Shown here piece after piece: positions 26,076 through 35,734 of a DNA stretch of 64,000 nt. The stretch comes from Actinomycetes bacterium (GTDB taxonomy: Bacteria; Actinomycetota; Thermoleophilia; Gaiellales; Gaiellaceae). Positions within the stretch are counted from its first letter, which is position 1; each line of letters starts with the position of its first letter. Position numbers and translations under genes: made by a program. The notes beneath the pieces are model-generated. The model was not told the origin of the DNA. It made no database searches and saw nothing but the letters and a program-made list of their open reading frames with translations. The stretch spans positions 123,121 through 187,120 of the forward strand of contig JAPOVR010000032.1 in NCBI GenBank assembly GCA_026708005.1, written 5' to 3'.

Positions 26076-27595
26076 CTAGGCAATGTGAGCGAGCACCTTC
26101 TCTTCCGGCGTCCCACCGGAAAGGATGGCGGCGACTTTCCCCTCGAAGAGCGCGACGATCTCGTCGCTCAAGCCGACCATCTCGGTGAGGTCGTTCGAGA
26201 TGACGACGACCGCCGCTCCGTCGTCTGCGAGTCGTCGGATCAGCGCGTAGATCTCGGCCTTGGCCCCCACGTCGATGCCGCGCGTCGGCTCCTCGAGCAG
26301 AAACACGACGGGCCGCGCAGCAAGCGAGCGCGCCATGACCACCTTCTGCTGGTTGCCGCCGCTTAGATACTGCACCTCCTGCCGAGAGCCCGCGGCCTGA
26401 ATATCGAGCTGGCCGATGCTGGCCTCGACGAGCCGCCGCTCCGCGCCAAGGTCGATGAAGATGGCCTCGGAGCCGCTCGGCGAGCGTGCCAATCGCGACG
26501 TTCTGTGAGAGCGGAAGGATCGAGAAAAGCCCCTCGGTCTTGCGGTCGGCGCTGAGATAGACAATGCCCGCAGCTCCCGCGGCCCTTGGGCTGTCGACAG
26601 CGAGCTCAGCGCCGTTCAGCACGACGCGCCCAGCATCGACCGAGCGATCGCCGATCAGGACCTTGCCAATCGCTCTGATGCCGGATCCCTCGAGCCCCAC
26701 GATGCCGAGAATGCGTGTGGCGCAGGCCGTGAACGTGACCTCGCACAACCCCGCGGACGAGAGAGCGTCGACCTCGAGGGCCGGCTGGGCGTCACCATTC
26801 TCGGCACGCTCGGGAAACATCTCGGTGAGCTGCTTCCCGATCATCATCCGGATGATCCCCGCCTTGTCCGTGTCGCCGATCACGACCGTGTCGACGACGC
26901 GGCCGTCTCGCAGCACCGTCACGCGGTCGCAGATCTCGAAGAGCTCATCGAGCCGATGCGACACGTAGAGCGCCGTGCCGCCGTGCTCTCGAAACCGCCT
27001 GAGAACGCCGAACAGGCGCTCGGTGTCCTGCAGCTCGAGCGCAGGGTCGGCTCGTCGAGGATCAGGATCTTCGCTTCCCACGCGAGCGCCTTGGCGATCT
27101 CAACGATCTGCTGCTGGCCGATGTTCAGCGTCTCGACCCGCCGGTCGACGCTGAAGTCCTCCCCATGGCCGAGCTGCTCGAGGAGCTCGCGCGCCCGCCG
27201 CCGCATCCCGCGACGATCGAGCGTTCTGAGTCGCCCGCGACGTTCCCGCCGAGCGAGACGTTCTCGGCCACGGAGAGCGCCGGAACCAGGGTCAGCTCCT
27301 GATGGATGATTCGGATACCGCGCCGCCGCGCATGATCGGGGTTACGCAGCCTGAGCTCCTCACCGCCGAGGCGAATCACCCCGCCGTTTTGGTGGAACGC
27401 TCCGGCCAGGATGCGCATGAGCGTGGACTTGCCGGCACCGTTCTGACCGACGGCCCCGTGAATCGTGCCGGCTTGCACGTCGAGGGAGACGTTGTCGAGC
27501 GCGCGCACGACGCCGAAAAACTTCAACACACGCTCGAACTTGAGAGCGACCGGTGGGCCGCCCCGCGTCTCTGTGTTCAGCTGAGCTTCTTCCAC
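26076..27595 (-). pseudogene. Sugar ABC transporter ATPase with two ABC domains (RbsA-like), three frameshifts
   Basis: The protein can be read in pieces. Domain 1 has LKFERVLKFFGVVRALDNVS and Walker A GQNGAGKST, with IIHQELTLVPALSVAENVSLG in the first frame. After a shift near 27230 come NIGQQQIVEIAKAL and ILILDEPT. After a shift near 27045 come LELQDTERLFGVLRRF and domain 2 (GIVGLEGSGI, AGIVYLSADRKTEGL). After a shift near 26470 come YLSGGNQQKVVMARSL and FLLEEPTRGIDVGAKAEIY. The degenerate second Walker A is normal for the family. The start is placed at GTG 27595 (GAGGA just upstream). Each break needs one base; the gene is non-functional if the sequence is right. Confidence 0.85.
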
Positions 27596-27667
27596 GTCCT
27601 CGTCCCAGGATGCGATGCCGGCATCCCGGGGCGGTGGCAAAAGCACCGTCCCGGGATGCTGCGGGCA

Positions 27668-28923
27668 CTACTGCCCGTAGATCTGCTGGAGAAGCGACTC
27701 CGGAAGTACTGCGGACGCCCAGTAGTCGTCGGGAAGATCCGCGCGGTAGAAGTTACCCAGGGTCTCGTTCGTGATCACCACGAGCGGGCCAGGGATGTTC
27801 TCCATGGGCAGGATGTCCCCGCGAACGATGTCGATGCCGAGCTGGGCCGTGATGATCCCAACGTCAGACGAGATCGTCGCGCCGCACCCATTGAAGCCGA
27901 GGTCGTTCCAGAAGCGCAGGAACCGATTGAACTGTCCACCCGCGATCATCTTCACCTCGTCGAAGCGCCCGCCTCTTGGAGCGCACCGATCGCGCCGATC
28001 GCCTGCAGACCCGCGTCGGACCAGAGGGCGTCGATCTGGTCGTGGGCCTGCAGCCATTCCTCCATGATCTGCCGGCCTTTGGCCGGGTCGTAGTCGCTGA
28101 AGGCCTCCGCGAGGACCGTGACACCTGGCGCCTCATCGAAGGCCTGCCGGGCGCCGATCATGCGCTCCTCGGAGACACCCACGCCTGGGAGACCGCCGAG
28201 GATGACCACGTTGCCCTCGCCGTCGAGCGCCTCGACGATGGCGCTGCCGCAGGTGTAGCCGTCGTGGACCTCGTCGGTGTACATGGTCGCCGTCATGTTT
28301 GTCTCGGGCTCCACGAAGCGGTCGTAGACGAGGACTGGGATTCCGGCATCGCAGGCCTGCTGCACAGCGGGGCTGACAGCAGTCGTCGCCGGGTTGACGA
28401 TCATCAGGTCGACTTCCTGAGCGATCAGGCTCTGGATGTCGCCGATCTACTTGTCGGGGTTCTCCTCGCCGTCAGTCCCAATCACCTCTCCCACGTCGGG
28501 ATGATTCTCGAGGTACCAGATGCCGCCGTCACCGTTCTGGATCTGCCACGTGTTCGAGCGGCTTGCATACGCGTACCCGGCCTTGAGCGGGCCCTCCGGC
28601 TTCAGCTTCGGTGGGAAGCACGCGGAGTCGACGGTCTCCGGCCAGTCAGACTTGACGTCGGGACCGCCAGCCTGCGCGATCAGCCCGTCGAGTATGGCGC
28701 GAACGGTCGCCCTGGCCTCAGCAGCGGCAGGGTCGCCTTCCGCCGGCGCAAGCTCCGCTGGGGGCGGGGGCGGCTCCGGTGCCGGGGCCGGTGGCGGTGC
28801 CGCTGCTTCGTCGTCTCCACCGCACGCCGCGACCCCGACGGCCGCGATCAGCGCGACAGCGACCAGCAGCACCCACAGCCGCCCTCTCCTCGATCTGAAT
28901 TGTCCTCCTGCGAGCTTCGTCAC
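27668..28923 (-). pseudogene. Sugar ABC transporter substrate-binding lipoprotein, in-frame TAG plus one frameshift
   Basis: GTG 28923 is preceded by GGAAGGAGG. The leader is a lipoprotein signal (LLVAVALIAAVGVAAC, lipidated Cys34), then a Pro/Ala-rich tether of about 30 residues. The frame meets TAG at 28447-28449 after EENPDK, but continues in the same frame with IGDIQSLIAQEVDLMIVNPA, the usual hinge of ribose-type binding proteins. A second break near 27965 separates AIGALQEAGA from DEVKMIAGGQFNRF. The tail ends in ESLLQQIYGQ. A CAG to TAG change would explain the stop. Without suppression only the first 158 residues would be made. Confidence 0.85.
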
Positions 28924-28995
28924 TAATGCCTCCTTCCTCAGGCTCGCCGGCGGCGAGCATGTGGCTTCGATCGCAGAACCGATTCGTGTTGCGTT

Positions 28996-30030
28996 TCACC
29001 CCCTCCGCCAGAAGCGCGAGTACAGGGCAGCCGCCACGATCAGCGTGAAACCCTGCGCCATGAAGCGACCGGACTGCGCAATGTCCGATACCACCAGCAG
29101 GTTGAACAGCAAACCGAGGAACAGGACGCCGCCCACCGTGCCGATGATGCTGCCGCGCCCGCCAGCCAGCACCGTGCCCCCGATCACCACCGCCGCGATC
29201 GACTGAAGCAGCACTGGCTCCTGGCCGGCCGTTGTGGCTCCGTATCCGATGAAACCCGTCAGCAGCAGGCCAGCGAGCGCCGCGGTCGTTCCGCAGATGA
29301 TGTAGCTCGCAACGAGGACGCGGTCGGTATTCACCCCGGCGAGGAACGCCGCCCGCGGGTTGGTGCCGAGCGCGTAGACGCGGCGACCGTACGGTGTTAG
29401 CTTCAAGACCAGATACACCGCAAGCGCGACGCCGGCGAGGATCAGGAACGGCACCGGGATCGGTCCAGCCTGACCCTGCCCTATCGTGATCACCAGGTCG
29501 CTCGCGCCTCCGCTGGTGATGCCGCCGGTCCACCACTGGCCGGCCGCGAGGACGACGAACAGCATTCCGAGTGTCATCACGAAGGGCGGCACGCGCAGCT
29601 TGGCGATGCTGATGCCGTTCAGAAGCCCGACAAAGGCTCCGATACCCAAGCACAGCGGGATGATCTTGATGTTGTTGCTATCGCTGCTCATGAGGAGGCT
29701 GGACGCCACCCAGTTCACGACCGCCACGACCGAGCCAACGGAGAGGTCAATGCCCGCGGTGAGCATGACAACGGTCTGACCGACGGCGAGCAGGCCGATC
29801 ACGCTGACCTGCCGCAACAGCAGCCTCCAGCCCTCGGGTTCGATCAGAGCCGGCTTGAGGATCGCAACCACGATGATGAGCGCGACAAGGCCGATCCAGA
29901 CCCCTCCGGAGTAGCGCCAGCCCTGGAGCCGCAGGGTGATCTGCCCGCCCGGGGGCATCACCGTCGCGAGACCTGCCTGTACGCCGGGATCGCCTGAGGT
30001 CGCCGTGTCGCGTCGGCTCGGGCTGTTCAT
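28996..30030 (-). CDS. Ribose/sugar-type ABC transporter permease (second copy)
   Basis: 344 residues with an ATG start. It carries a longer N-terminal cytoplasmic lead (about 40 residues) than its partner, then the family pattern: TAGIDLSVGSVVAVVNW near residue 95, NPRAAFLAGVNTDRVLVASY in the coupling region, and GGTVLAGGRGSIIGTVGG near residue 285. First gene of the 23.4-30.0 kb minus-strand run. The order is permease, binding protein, ATPase, permease, dehydratase, dehydrogenase, a coherent import-and-degrade unit now damaged in four members. Divergent from the RraA-like gene across about 235 bases, where promoters for both directions should lie. Confidence 0.92.
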   Translation of the reverse strand: MNSPSRRDTATSGDPGVQAGLATVMPPGGQITLRLQGWRYSGGVWIGLVALIIVVAILKPALIEPEGWRLLLRQVSVIGLLAVGQTVVMLTAGIDLSVGSVVAVVNWVASSLLMSSDSNNIKIIPLCLGIGAFVGLLNGISIAKLRVPPFVMTLGMLFVVLAAGQWWTGGITSGGASDLVITIGQGQAGPIPVPFLILAGVALAVYLVLKLTPYGRRVYALGTNPRAAFLAGVNTDRVLVASYIICGTTAALAGLLLTGFIGYGATTAGQEPVLLQSIAAVVIGGTVLAGGRGSIIGTVGGVLFLGLLFNLLVVSDIAQSGRFMAQGFTLIVAAALYSRFWRRG

Positions 30031-30068
30031 CCCGCGTCTGCGAACCTCGATGCGGTCAGGCGCGCAAG

Positions 30069-30113
30069 CTGATCGCCCGCAACCTGGTCGCCCGCGACCT
30101 GGTCGCGCACAGC
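30069..30113 (+). repeat. Three 15-bp tandem units in a divergent intergenic region
   Basis: Units CTGATCGCCCGCAAC, CTGGTCGCCCGCGAC and CTGGTCGCGCACAGC stand head to tail at 30069-30083, 30084-30098 and 30099-30113. In one frame they would encode LIARN-LVARD-LVAHS, a pentapeptide pattern, but no start codon with a binding site goes with it. The frame runs to a TAG near 30170. It could be a regulator array or the trace of a lost coding region. Confidence 0.6.
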
Positions 30114-30266
30114 CTCGACAGCGCTCGTGCGCTCAACAGCCCGGACCGGCGAGACGGTCATGGTGCCTAGCAACCCCACTACCTGTCAGGCGCTCTCCAC
30201 CAGAGCCGATAGCTGAGGTCAAGGATCGGGCGCGCGCCGCCGCTATACGATGCACGGTCCCCCGGG

Positions 30267-30935
30267 TTGCAAGTGGACACGTCGAGCTCCGAGTACTACG
30301 ACAGCATCCAGGACACGCTCTACACGGCGGTCCTGGCGGACATCATGGACGACCTGGGGCACTGGAACCAGACGATGAGCCACGAGATCCGCCCGCTCTT
30401 CGAGTCCGCGAAGCTCGCCGGCCGCGCCGCCACGATGCTCGCAGCCGAGGTGTACGAGGTGCCCGAGGAGCCCTACAAGCTCGAGCTGTGGCTGCTCGAC
30501 AGCCTCGAGCCGGGCGAGGTGATCGTGTGCACGACGCAGGGGTCGCGCCGCGCCGGGATGTGGGGCGAGCTGCTCGCCACGCACTCGCGAGCCAAGGGAG
30601 CGCGCGGCGCGCTGATCGACGGCATGACGCGCGACTCATGGGGACTCGTGGCGATGGAGTTCCCGGTCTTCTCACGGGGGACTACACCGGCCGATTCGAA
30701 GGGCCGGATCGATACGTTCGCGATCCGCGTGCCAATCGAGGTGGGGGGCGTGCGTGTCGAGAACGACGACCTCGTCGTCGCCGATCGCGACGGCTGCGTC
30801 GTCGTTCCGCAGGCCATCGAGAGCGAGGTGATCGCGCGAGCTCGCGAGAGGGTCTCGGGCGAGAACATCGTCCGTGAGCTTCTCCGCGAGGGGACGAGCA
30901 TTGAGAAGGTCTTTGAGGAGCACGGGATCGTGTAG
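30267..30935 (+). CDS. RraA-like / HMG aldolase family protein
   Basis: 222 residues from TTG 30267; GTG 30273 is almost equally possible and neither has a clear binding site. A TATACGAT at 30244-30251 may be its -10 element. The fold is that of RraA and 4-hydroxy-4-methyl-2-oxoglutarate/4-carboxy-4-hydroxy-2-oxoadipate aldolase. The signature text is MWGELLATHSRAKGARGALI with DGMTRD, containing the substrate and Mg ligands, and DDLVVADRDGCVVVP. In catabolic clusters such proteins usually cleave a branched hydroxy-oxo diacid to pyruvate, or decarboxylate oxaloacetate. Same direction as the amidohydrolase and PLP-enzyme genes that follow at 68 bases and overlapping, suggesting a three-gene operon. 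Confidence 0.88.
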   Translation: MQVDTSSSEYYDSIQDTLYTAVLADIMDDLGHWNQTMSHEIRPLFESAKLAGRAATMLAAEVYEVPEEPYKLELWLLDSLEPGEVIVCTTQGSRRAGMWGELLATHSRAKGARGALIDGMTRDSWGLVAMEFPVFSRGTTPADSKGRIDTFAIRVPIEVGGVRVENDDLVVADRDGCVVVPQAIESEVIARARERVSGENIVRELLREGTSIEKVFEEHGIV

Positions 30936-31003
30936 AGGCGCGCGATCTGCGCGTCGCCGTGCGGCTTGGAGCGCTCCGGTGTCCCTCTCAGGAGGATGGC
31001 TGC

Positions 31004-32437
31004 GTGATTGACGACAACCGTTTGGACTGTGACCTCCTCCTGCGCAACGCGACCATCTTCACGATGGACGCCGACGAGAGCACGCATAGGCCGGGCGCGA
31101 TTGCCGTCTCCGATGGTGAGATCGCTGCGGTGGGAGCCGAGCAGGACGTGATTGCCGGTTTCCGGCCGGGCCGCGTCATCGATGCCCGAGGTGCGGTGGT
31201 GCACCCCGGCTTCGTCGAGGGCCACGTGCACATCTCCGAGCAGGTGATCCGGGGCTCGCTGAACCCAGAGGAGTTCTCCTGGGATGAGGCGCTGGTATGG
31301 AGCACCGCCTGGCATAATGCGATGGAGCCGGAGGATGAGGAGGCGGCGAGCCGCCTCGCCTGCCTCGAGATGGTGCGGAACGGGACGACCTGCTTTCAGG
31401 AGCCGGGAACCGTGTTCGAACCGGATGCGGCGGCGGCCGCCGCAGAGGTGGTGGGCATCCGCGGCTCCCTGGCTGATTGCTACCTCTGGGATCTCGGGGC
31501 GATCAGCAGGGAGCAGCCGTCCATCACGCGGGCCCCGGCGGACACCAAGCGCGCGCTCCGTGTTCTTGGCACCGAGCTCAGGCGGAATGCCGATGCCAGG
31601 GCGCTCGTACGGGGTCACGTCGCGATCTACGGAATCGGCTCATGCTCGGACGAGCTCACGCTCGCCGCGAAAGCGTGTGCCGATGAGAATGGCGTCGTCT
31701 TCAACCAGCACCAGTCGTACAACGAGCTTGACACCGGTGTCAGCGACCGGCTCCACGGGCGTCATCCGCTGGTGCACTACGCCGATCTCGGCGTGCTGGG
31801 CCCCAACTGCAACTTCGTGCACATGAACATCGTGCGCGCCGACGAGGTTGCGCCGGTCGTCGAGAGCGGTCTGTCGATCACCTGGTGTCCAAGCGCTTCG
31901 ATGCTCCAAGGTGTCGGTGGCACGTTCCGAGGGCGGCACGTCGAGCTCTACGAGCAGGGCGTCAACGTCGCGCTCGGCTCGGACGCGGTTGGCTGGGCCG
32001 GGGCGTTTGACCTGCCGGTGCAGGCGTTCCTGGCCGTGCTGACAGCTCGAGAGAAGACCCAGCGCCAGGCGCTCGCCGCTGCGGATGCGCTTCGAATGAC
32101 GACGATCAACGGCGCCCGGGCGGTTGGCTTGGCGGACGAGATCGGGTCTCTGGAGGTCGGCAAGCGCGCAGATATCGTGGTTCACCGCGGCGATCTCCCA
32201 GAAGCTCAGCCGGTCCTGGACGAGGAGCTGGTAAGCCTCGATCGTCGACGCGCATCGGGCGCGCTTCAGAGCGTCATGTACTCAAGTCAGTCCAAGAGCG
32301 TCGACACGGTGATCATCGATGGCGAGATCGTCGTCGAGAATGGCCGCTCCACGCGCATCGACGAGGAGCAGGCCTATCGGGATGCCACCGACGCGACTCG
32401 CAGGGTGTTCAAGCGAATGGGAGATCTCAATCCCTAG
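31004..32437 (+). CDS. Amidohydrolase (cytosine deaminase/TrzA-AtzA group)
   Basis: 477 residues from GTG 31004, with AGGAGG eight bases upstream; the longer frame from 30959 has no support. TIM-barrel metal-dependent hydrolase. The H-x-H metal pair is His74 and His76 (EGHVHISEQ), a later His is in FNQHQS, and the catalytic Asp is in ALGSDAVGW. SLEVGKRADIVVH is the C-terminal beta-sandwich signature. This group removes amino groups or chlorine from nitrogen heterocycles, or opens such rings. A close paralogue lies at 42754-44244 with almost identical text in the C-terminal third (EAQPVLD, SKSVDTV, RMGDLNP). The PLP-enzyme gene starts inside its 3' end. Confidence 0.93.
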   Translation: MIDDNRLDCDLLLRNATIFTMDADESTHRPGAIAVSDGEIAAVGAEQDVIAGFRPGRVIDARGAVVHPGFVEGHVHISEQVIRGSLNPEEFSWDEALVWSTAWHNAMEPEDEEAASRLACLEMVRNGTTCFQEPGTVFEPDAAAAAAEVVGIRGSLADCYLWDLGAISREQPSITRAPADTKRALRVLGTELRRNADARALVRGHVAIYGIGSCSDELTLAAKACADENGVVFNQHQSYNELDTGVSDRLHGRHPLVHYADLGVLGPNCNFVHMNIVRADEVAPVVESGLSITWCPSASMLQGVGGTFRGRHVELYEQGVNVALGSDAVGWAGAFDLPVQAFLAVLTAREKTQRQALAAADALRMTTINGARAVGLADEIGSLEVGKRADIVVHRGDLPEAQPVLDEELVSLDRRRASGALQSVMYSSQSKSVDTVIIDGEIVVENGRSTRIDEEQAYRDATDATRRVFKRMGDLNP

Positions 32438-33545
32438 GCCGCGTCTGGCATACGACGAACGTCGCCTCGAGCAGCTCGAGGCCAGCATCCGGGCGCTTCC
32501 CCGGGTCGAGCTCGCGCATCTCCCGACACCGCTCGATGCGGCAGACCGGCTCTCGCAGGCACTCGGGGGCCCGCGAATCCTCTTCAAGAGGGAGGACGCA
32601 ACCGGGCTCGCGCTGGGGGGAAACAAGACCCGGATGTTCGAGCTCGTCTTGGCCGAGGCAACCGAAGCTGGGTGCGAGGCCGTGGTAGCAAGCTCGGCCG
32701 TCCAGTCGAACTACCTCCGTCAACTCGCTGCCGCCTGCGCCCGGCTCGGGCTCGAGTGTCATCTGATCCTGAAGCGCGTGCGCGGCGACAGGGACAATGA
32801 AGTGCAGGGAGGGTTGCTCCTGGACCTGCTCCTGGGAGCGAAGGTCCGTCTCTTCGATGGCGACTGGGAAGCTCTTGCGCTTGAAGCCGAGGAGGAGGCG
32901 GAGCGCCTGCGGCACCAGGGTAAGAACGTCTACCTGGCGCGGAGCGCGAACACGTCAGACCTTGGCCTCTATGCGGTTGCCTATTGCGAGGTGCTCGTGG
33001 AGCTGATCCACCAGCTCAAGGAGCGCGACACGGCGGCTGACCGGCTCTGGATCGCCTCGTCCGATACGACGCAGGCCGGGCTCGCTCTCGCCAACAAGTT
33101 CCTTGGCTCTCCCTGGCGCATCAGCGGCGTCTCGCCGTTCGGAGACGCGATCGACACCCAGACGGCCATGTCGGAGATCGCAAACGACGCCGCCGATGTC
33201 CTGGGTCTCGACACGGTTGTCGAGCCCCACGAGATCGAGAACTTCCTTCAGTACGCCGGAGCCGGGTACGGGATAGCCACTCCTCAGGCCAACAGCGCGC
33301 TCGAGCTCGTCGCCCGCAACGAGGGCACGCTCCTGGACCCTGTGTATACGGCGAAGGCCATGGCCGGACTGATTGACAAGATCGAGGCCGGAGAGGTCTC
33401 CGAGAGCGAGACGGTGGTGTTCGTTCATACCGGCGGCACGCCTGCGGTCTTTGCCTATCCGGATGAGCTGGAGCTCTCCGCGCTCTCGAGCCAGCTGTCA
33501 CGGGGTGAGTGGGTGCAGCTTGGCGCAGACGCCGTTGCTGGGTGA
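32382..33545 (+). CDS. PLP enzyme, D-cysteine desulfhydrase/ACC deaminase family
   Basis: About 387 residues from ATG 32382, overlapping the amidohydrolase gene by 56 bases. The first convincing family text begins near residue 40 (RVELAHLPTPLDAADRLSQA), so the true start may differ. No start codon with a good binding site lies closer. Fold type II PLP enzyme: Lys82 in ALGGNKTRMFE is the Schiff base, SSAVQSNYLRQLAAAC binds the substrate carboxylate, and VFVHTGGTPAVFAY is the phosphate loop. It would eliminate ammonia from a small D-amino acid or ACC-like compound. Convergent with the next gene, only 36 bases away. Confidence 0.88.
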   Translation: MPPTRLAGCSSEWEISIPRPRLAYDERRLEQLEASIRALPRVELAHLPTPLDAADRLSQALGGPRILFKREDATGLALGGNKTRMFELVLAEATEAGCEAVVASSAVQSNYLRQLAAACARLGLECHLILKRVRGDRDNEVQGGLLLDLLLGAKVRLFDGDWEALALEAEEEAERLRHQGKNVYLARSANTSDLGLYAVAYCEVLVELIHQLKERDTAADRLWIASSDTTQAGLALANKFLGSPWRISGVSPFGDAIDTQTAMSEIANDAADVLGLDTVVEPHEIENFLQYAGAGYGIATPQANSALELVARNEGTLLDPVYTAKAMAGLIDKIEAGEVSESETVVFVHTGGTPAVFAYPDELELSALSSQLSRGEWVQLGADAVAG

Positions 33546-33581
33546 GGCCGACCCACTGGCGAGCGGGAGCTCGTAGGGGGC

Positions 33582-35144
33582 TCACCTTGTCGCGCCGGAC
33601 GCGACGGCGCCGCCAATGATCACAAGGTCGGTGCCGACCTCATCGAGGTTCGATGCGGGAATGGTGAACGGATCCTCCGCCAAGACGACGAGGTCTGCCA
33701 ACTTCCCGACCTCGAGACTGCCCTTCGTGCCCTCCTCAAAGCCCGCATGGGCGGCGTCGATGGTGTATGCGCGCAATGCGTCAGCGACGCCAATCGCTTC
33801 GTCCAGGTCAATCGTGGCGGAGTGACAATTCTCCCGAGCAACCATGCACTTGATGCCGAACCAGGGGTTGATCGCCCATGGTTGGCTTCCGGCCGAATCG
33901 GATGACCCCGGCGGGCGGAGACCTTTCGCCTGAAGCGATCGGATGGGATATCTGGGACCCACATCACTGGGCCGCTCCTCTGATTCGAAGAACATGAAGG
34001 TTGGATTCGGAACCGCGAGGGCGCCGGCCTCCAGGACACGATCGAGGAGAGATTCGTCTATGCCCTGGTTGAAGATGTGCTCGATCCTTGCTCGATGGTC
34101 GGCGTCAGGAACGCCGGTGCGGCCTTCCTCGATTGCGGTCACGGCCATGCGCTGCGCCACATCACCGCCAGCGTGGAGCCAGACTTGGACGCCCGACGAG
34201 AACGCGAGGGTCGTTTCTTCAATGAGCCGCTGCAGCGTTCGCGTCAGAAATCCCTGGGTTGCCGGGGCCATGAGGGCGACTTCGGAGCTCCAGGCACCCT
34301 CGCTCCAGCCGTCGACGAAGATCTTGGACCCCCCGAATGCAAGCCAGTCGTCCCCGAAGCCGGACTCGATCCCCAGGTGTGCGAACGTCTCGACCGCGGC
34401 CAGGGGCTGGTGGCCAGGGGCCGCGGTCGGAAACAGCCTGAGCCGGACGGGTAGGCGACCCGCCCCCTTCAGGTGCTGGTAGGCGCGGACGGCGGCCGCG
34501 CTGGCGGGAATCTCGTACACGGTGGTCACACCCTGGGAGAGAAATTGGTCGATCAGGGTCTCTCGCAGCGGCTCCGCTAGCTGGGACACGGACGGCGATT
34601 CCCAGGCAAGCAGATCGAACCCCTCGCTGATCACCCCCGTCGGCTCGGCAAGCGCATCACGATGAATCCAGCTACCGGTCGGCGAAGCGGGAAAGCCGCG
34701 CCGGATGCCGCTCAAGCTCAGCGCCTGTGTGTTCGCGATCAGCCGGTGCATGCTCAGCCGAAGCGCGACCGGGTGACGCGGAGCAAGCGTGTCGAGCTCG
34801 TCGCGTGAAGGCAACTCCTGCCCAAGCGTGCCCTGCCCCAGGATCCAGGTGCCCGGCGGTTGCACCGACACCCGCTCGGCGATCCGGTCTTTCGCGAGCT
34901 CGAGCGGGATATCACGCAGGTCGAGCCAGAAGTGCTCGGCAAACATGCCGAGCTCAACGTGAGCGTGAGCGTCGATGAAGCCCGGCACGACGGTCCGTCC
35001 GCGCAGATCGACGACTTCGGTGCCGCTCGACGCCAGCTCAAGAACCTGCTGATCAGTCCCGACCGCGGCGATGTGCTCGCCCTGTACGGCGAGTGCTTCC
35101 GCCACGGTATCACCGGCGTCCATCGTCAGGATCCGCCCGCTCAC
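33582..35144 (-). CDS. Amidohydrolase family protein, YtcJ/exoenzyme regulatory type
   Basis: About 520 residues from GTG 35144 (VSGRILTMDAGD). The frame is open to 35351 and an earlier start near 35222 is possible; GGAGGAGG lies about 26 bases before the chosen GTG, so the start is unsure. Features: GFIDAHAHVELG (metal H-x-H), GQGTLGQELPSRDELD, SKIFVDGWSEGAWSS, VWLHAGGDVAQR, RARIEHIF and the C-terminal GSLEVGKLADLVVLAEDPF. The family contains N-substituted formamide deformylases and is generally active on N-acyl or formamide bonds, with two metals. It is the third amidohydrolase-superfamily gene in the window but is not close to the other two. Confidence 0.88.
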   Translation of the reverse strand: MSGRILTMDAGDTVAEALAVQGEHIAAVGTDQQVLELASSGTEVVDLRGRTVVPGFIDAHAHVELGMFAEHFWLDLRDIPLELAKDRIAERVSVQPPGTWILGQGTLGQELPSRDELDTLAPRHPVALRLSMHRLIANTQALSLSGIRRGFPASPTGSWIHRDALAEPTGVISEGFDLLAWESPSVSQLAEPLRETLIDQFLSQGVTTVYEIPASAAAVRAYQHLKGAGRLPVRLRLFPTAAPGHQPLAAVETFAHLGIESGFGDDWLAFGGSKIFVDGWSEGAWSSEVALMAPATQGFLTRTLQRLIEETTLAFSSGVQVWLHAGGDVAQRMAVTAIEEGRTGVPDADHRARIEHIFNQGIDESLLDRVLEAGALAVPNPTFMFFESEERPSDVGPRYPIRSLQAKGLRPPGSSDSAGSQPWAINPWFGIKCMVARENCHSATIDLDEAIGVADALRAYTIDAAHAGFEEGTKGSLEVGKLADLVVLAEDPFTIPASNLDEVGTDLVIIGGAVASGATR

Positions 35145-35734
35145 CAGGAGCAGCGAAGCCCCTGAGAAGTCGCCTCCTCCGGTCGATCGTTTGCGATCCT
35201 GGCCCCTCAACAGCGCGTGCACCGCCTGACGTCGTCCCGCTGCACCTGGCAGATGTCCACCCTCATGCGCGTCGCCAAGCCTAGCGATGCTGCTGACAGA
35301 ACCTGGGTACGGCATTCCACGGGCTGCCGGCCGCTCGACCTGAGCACACACCGACCGAGCTCGGCACAGCAGGCTCAGCGCTGCCGCGAGGACGCAACGT
35401 CATGCTCCAGCTTTGGCACCGCAGGTCGCATCGGCGTCGGTCTGGCACGAGCTGAACAGCTTCGCTCCCGGACGCACGACCACCGAGGACTTCCGTGCTC
35501 ATGGCTACGCGCCGGGCGCCGACGACCAATCCCAGCTCTCAGCGTGACCGGCGCCAAGATCGCCGGGGAGCTCGAGGCGCTGGAGCGCGCCACGCCGATC
35601 CCGCCGAGCCTGCGCCTGCATCCTGATGGCGCCGGCCCACGGCAGGTCCAGCGACCGATCGCGCCGCTTGGCGAGATGGCCAATCCCCTACAAGCGAACG
35701 CCCCAGGTCGTCCCAATACCATCTCCCCGAGCCC
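35145..35734. other. Intergenic stretch without recognised gene
   Basis: About 590 bases between the divergent starts of the YtcJ-like and threonine-synthase-like genes. Open frames here have chance-like compositions. The upstream promoters for both genes should lie here, but no convincing -35/-10 pair was found. Confidence 0.5.
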
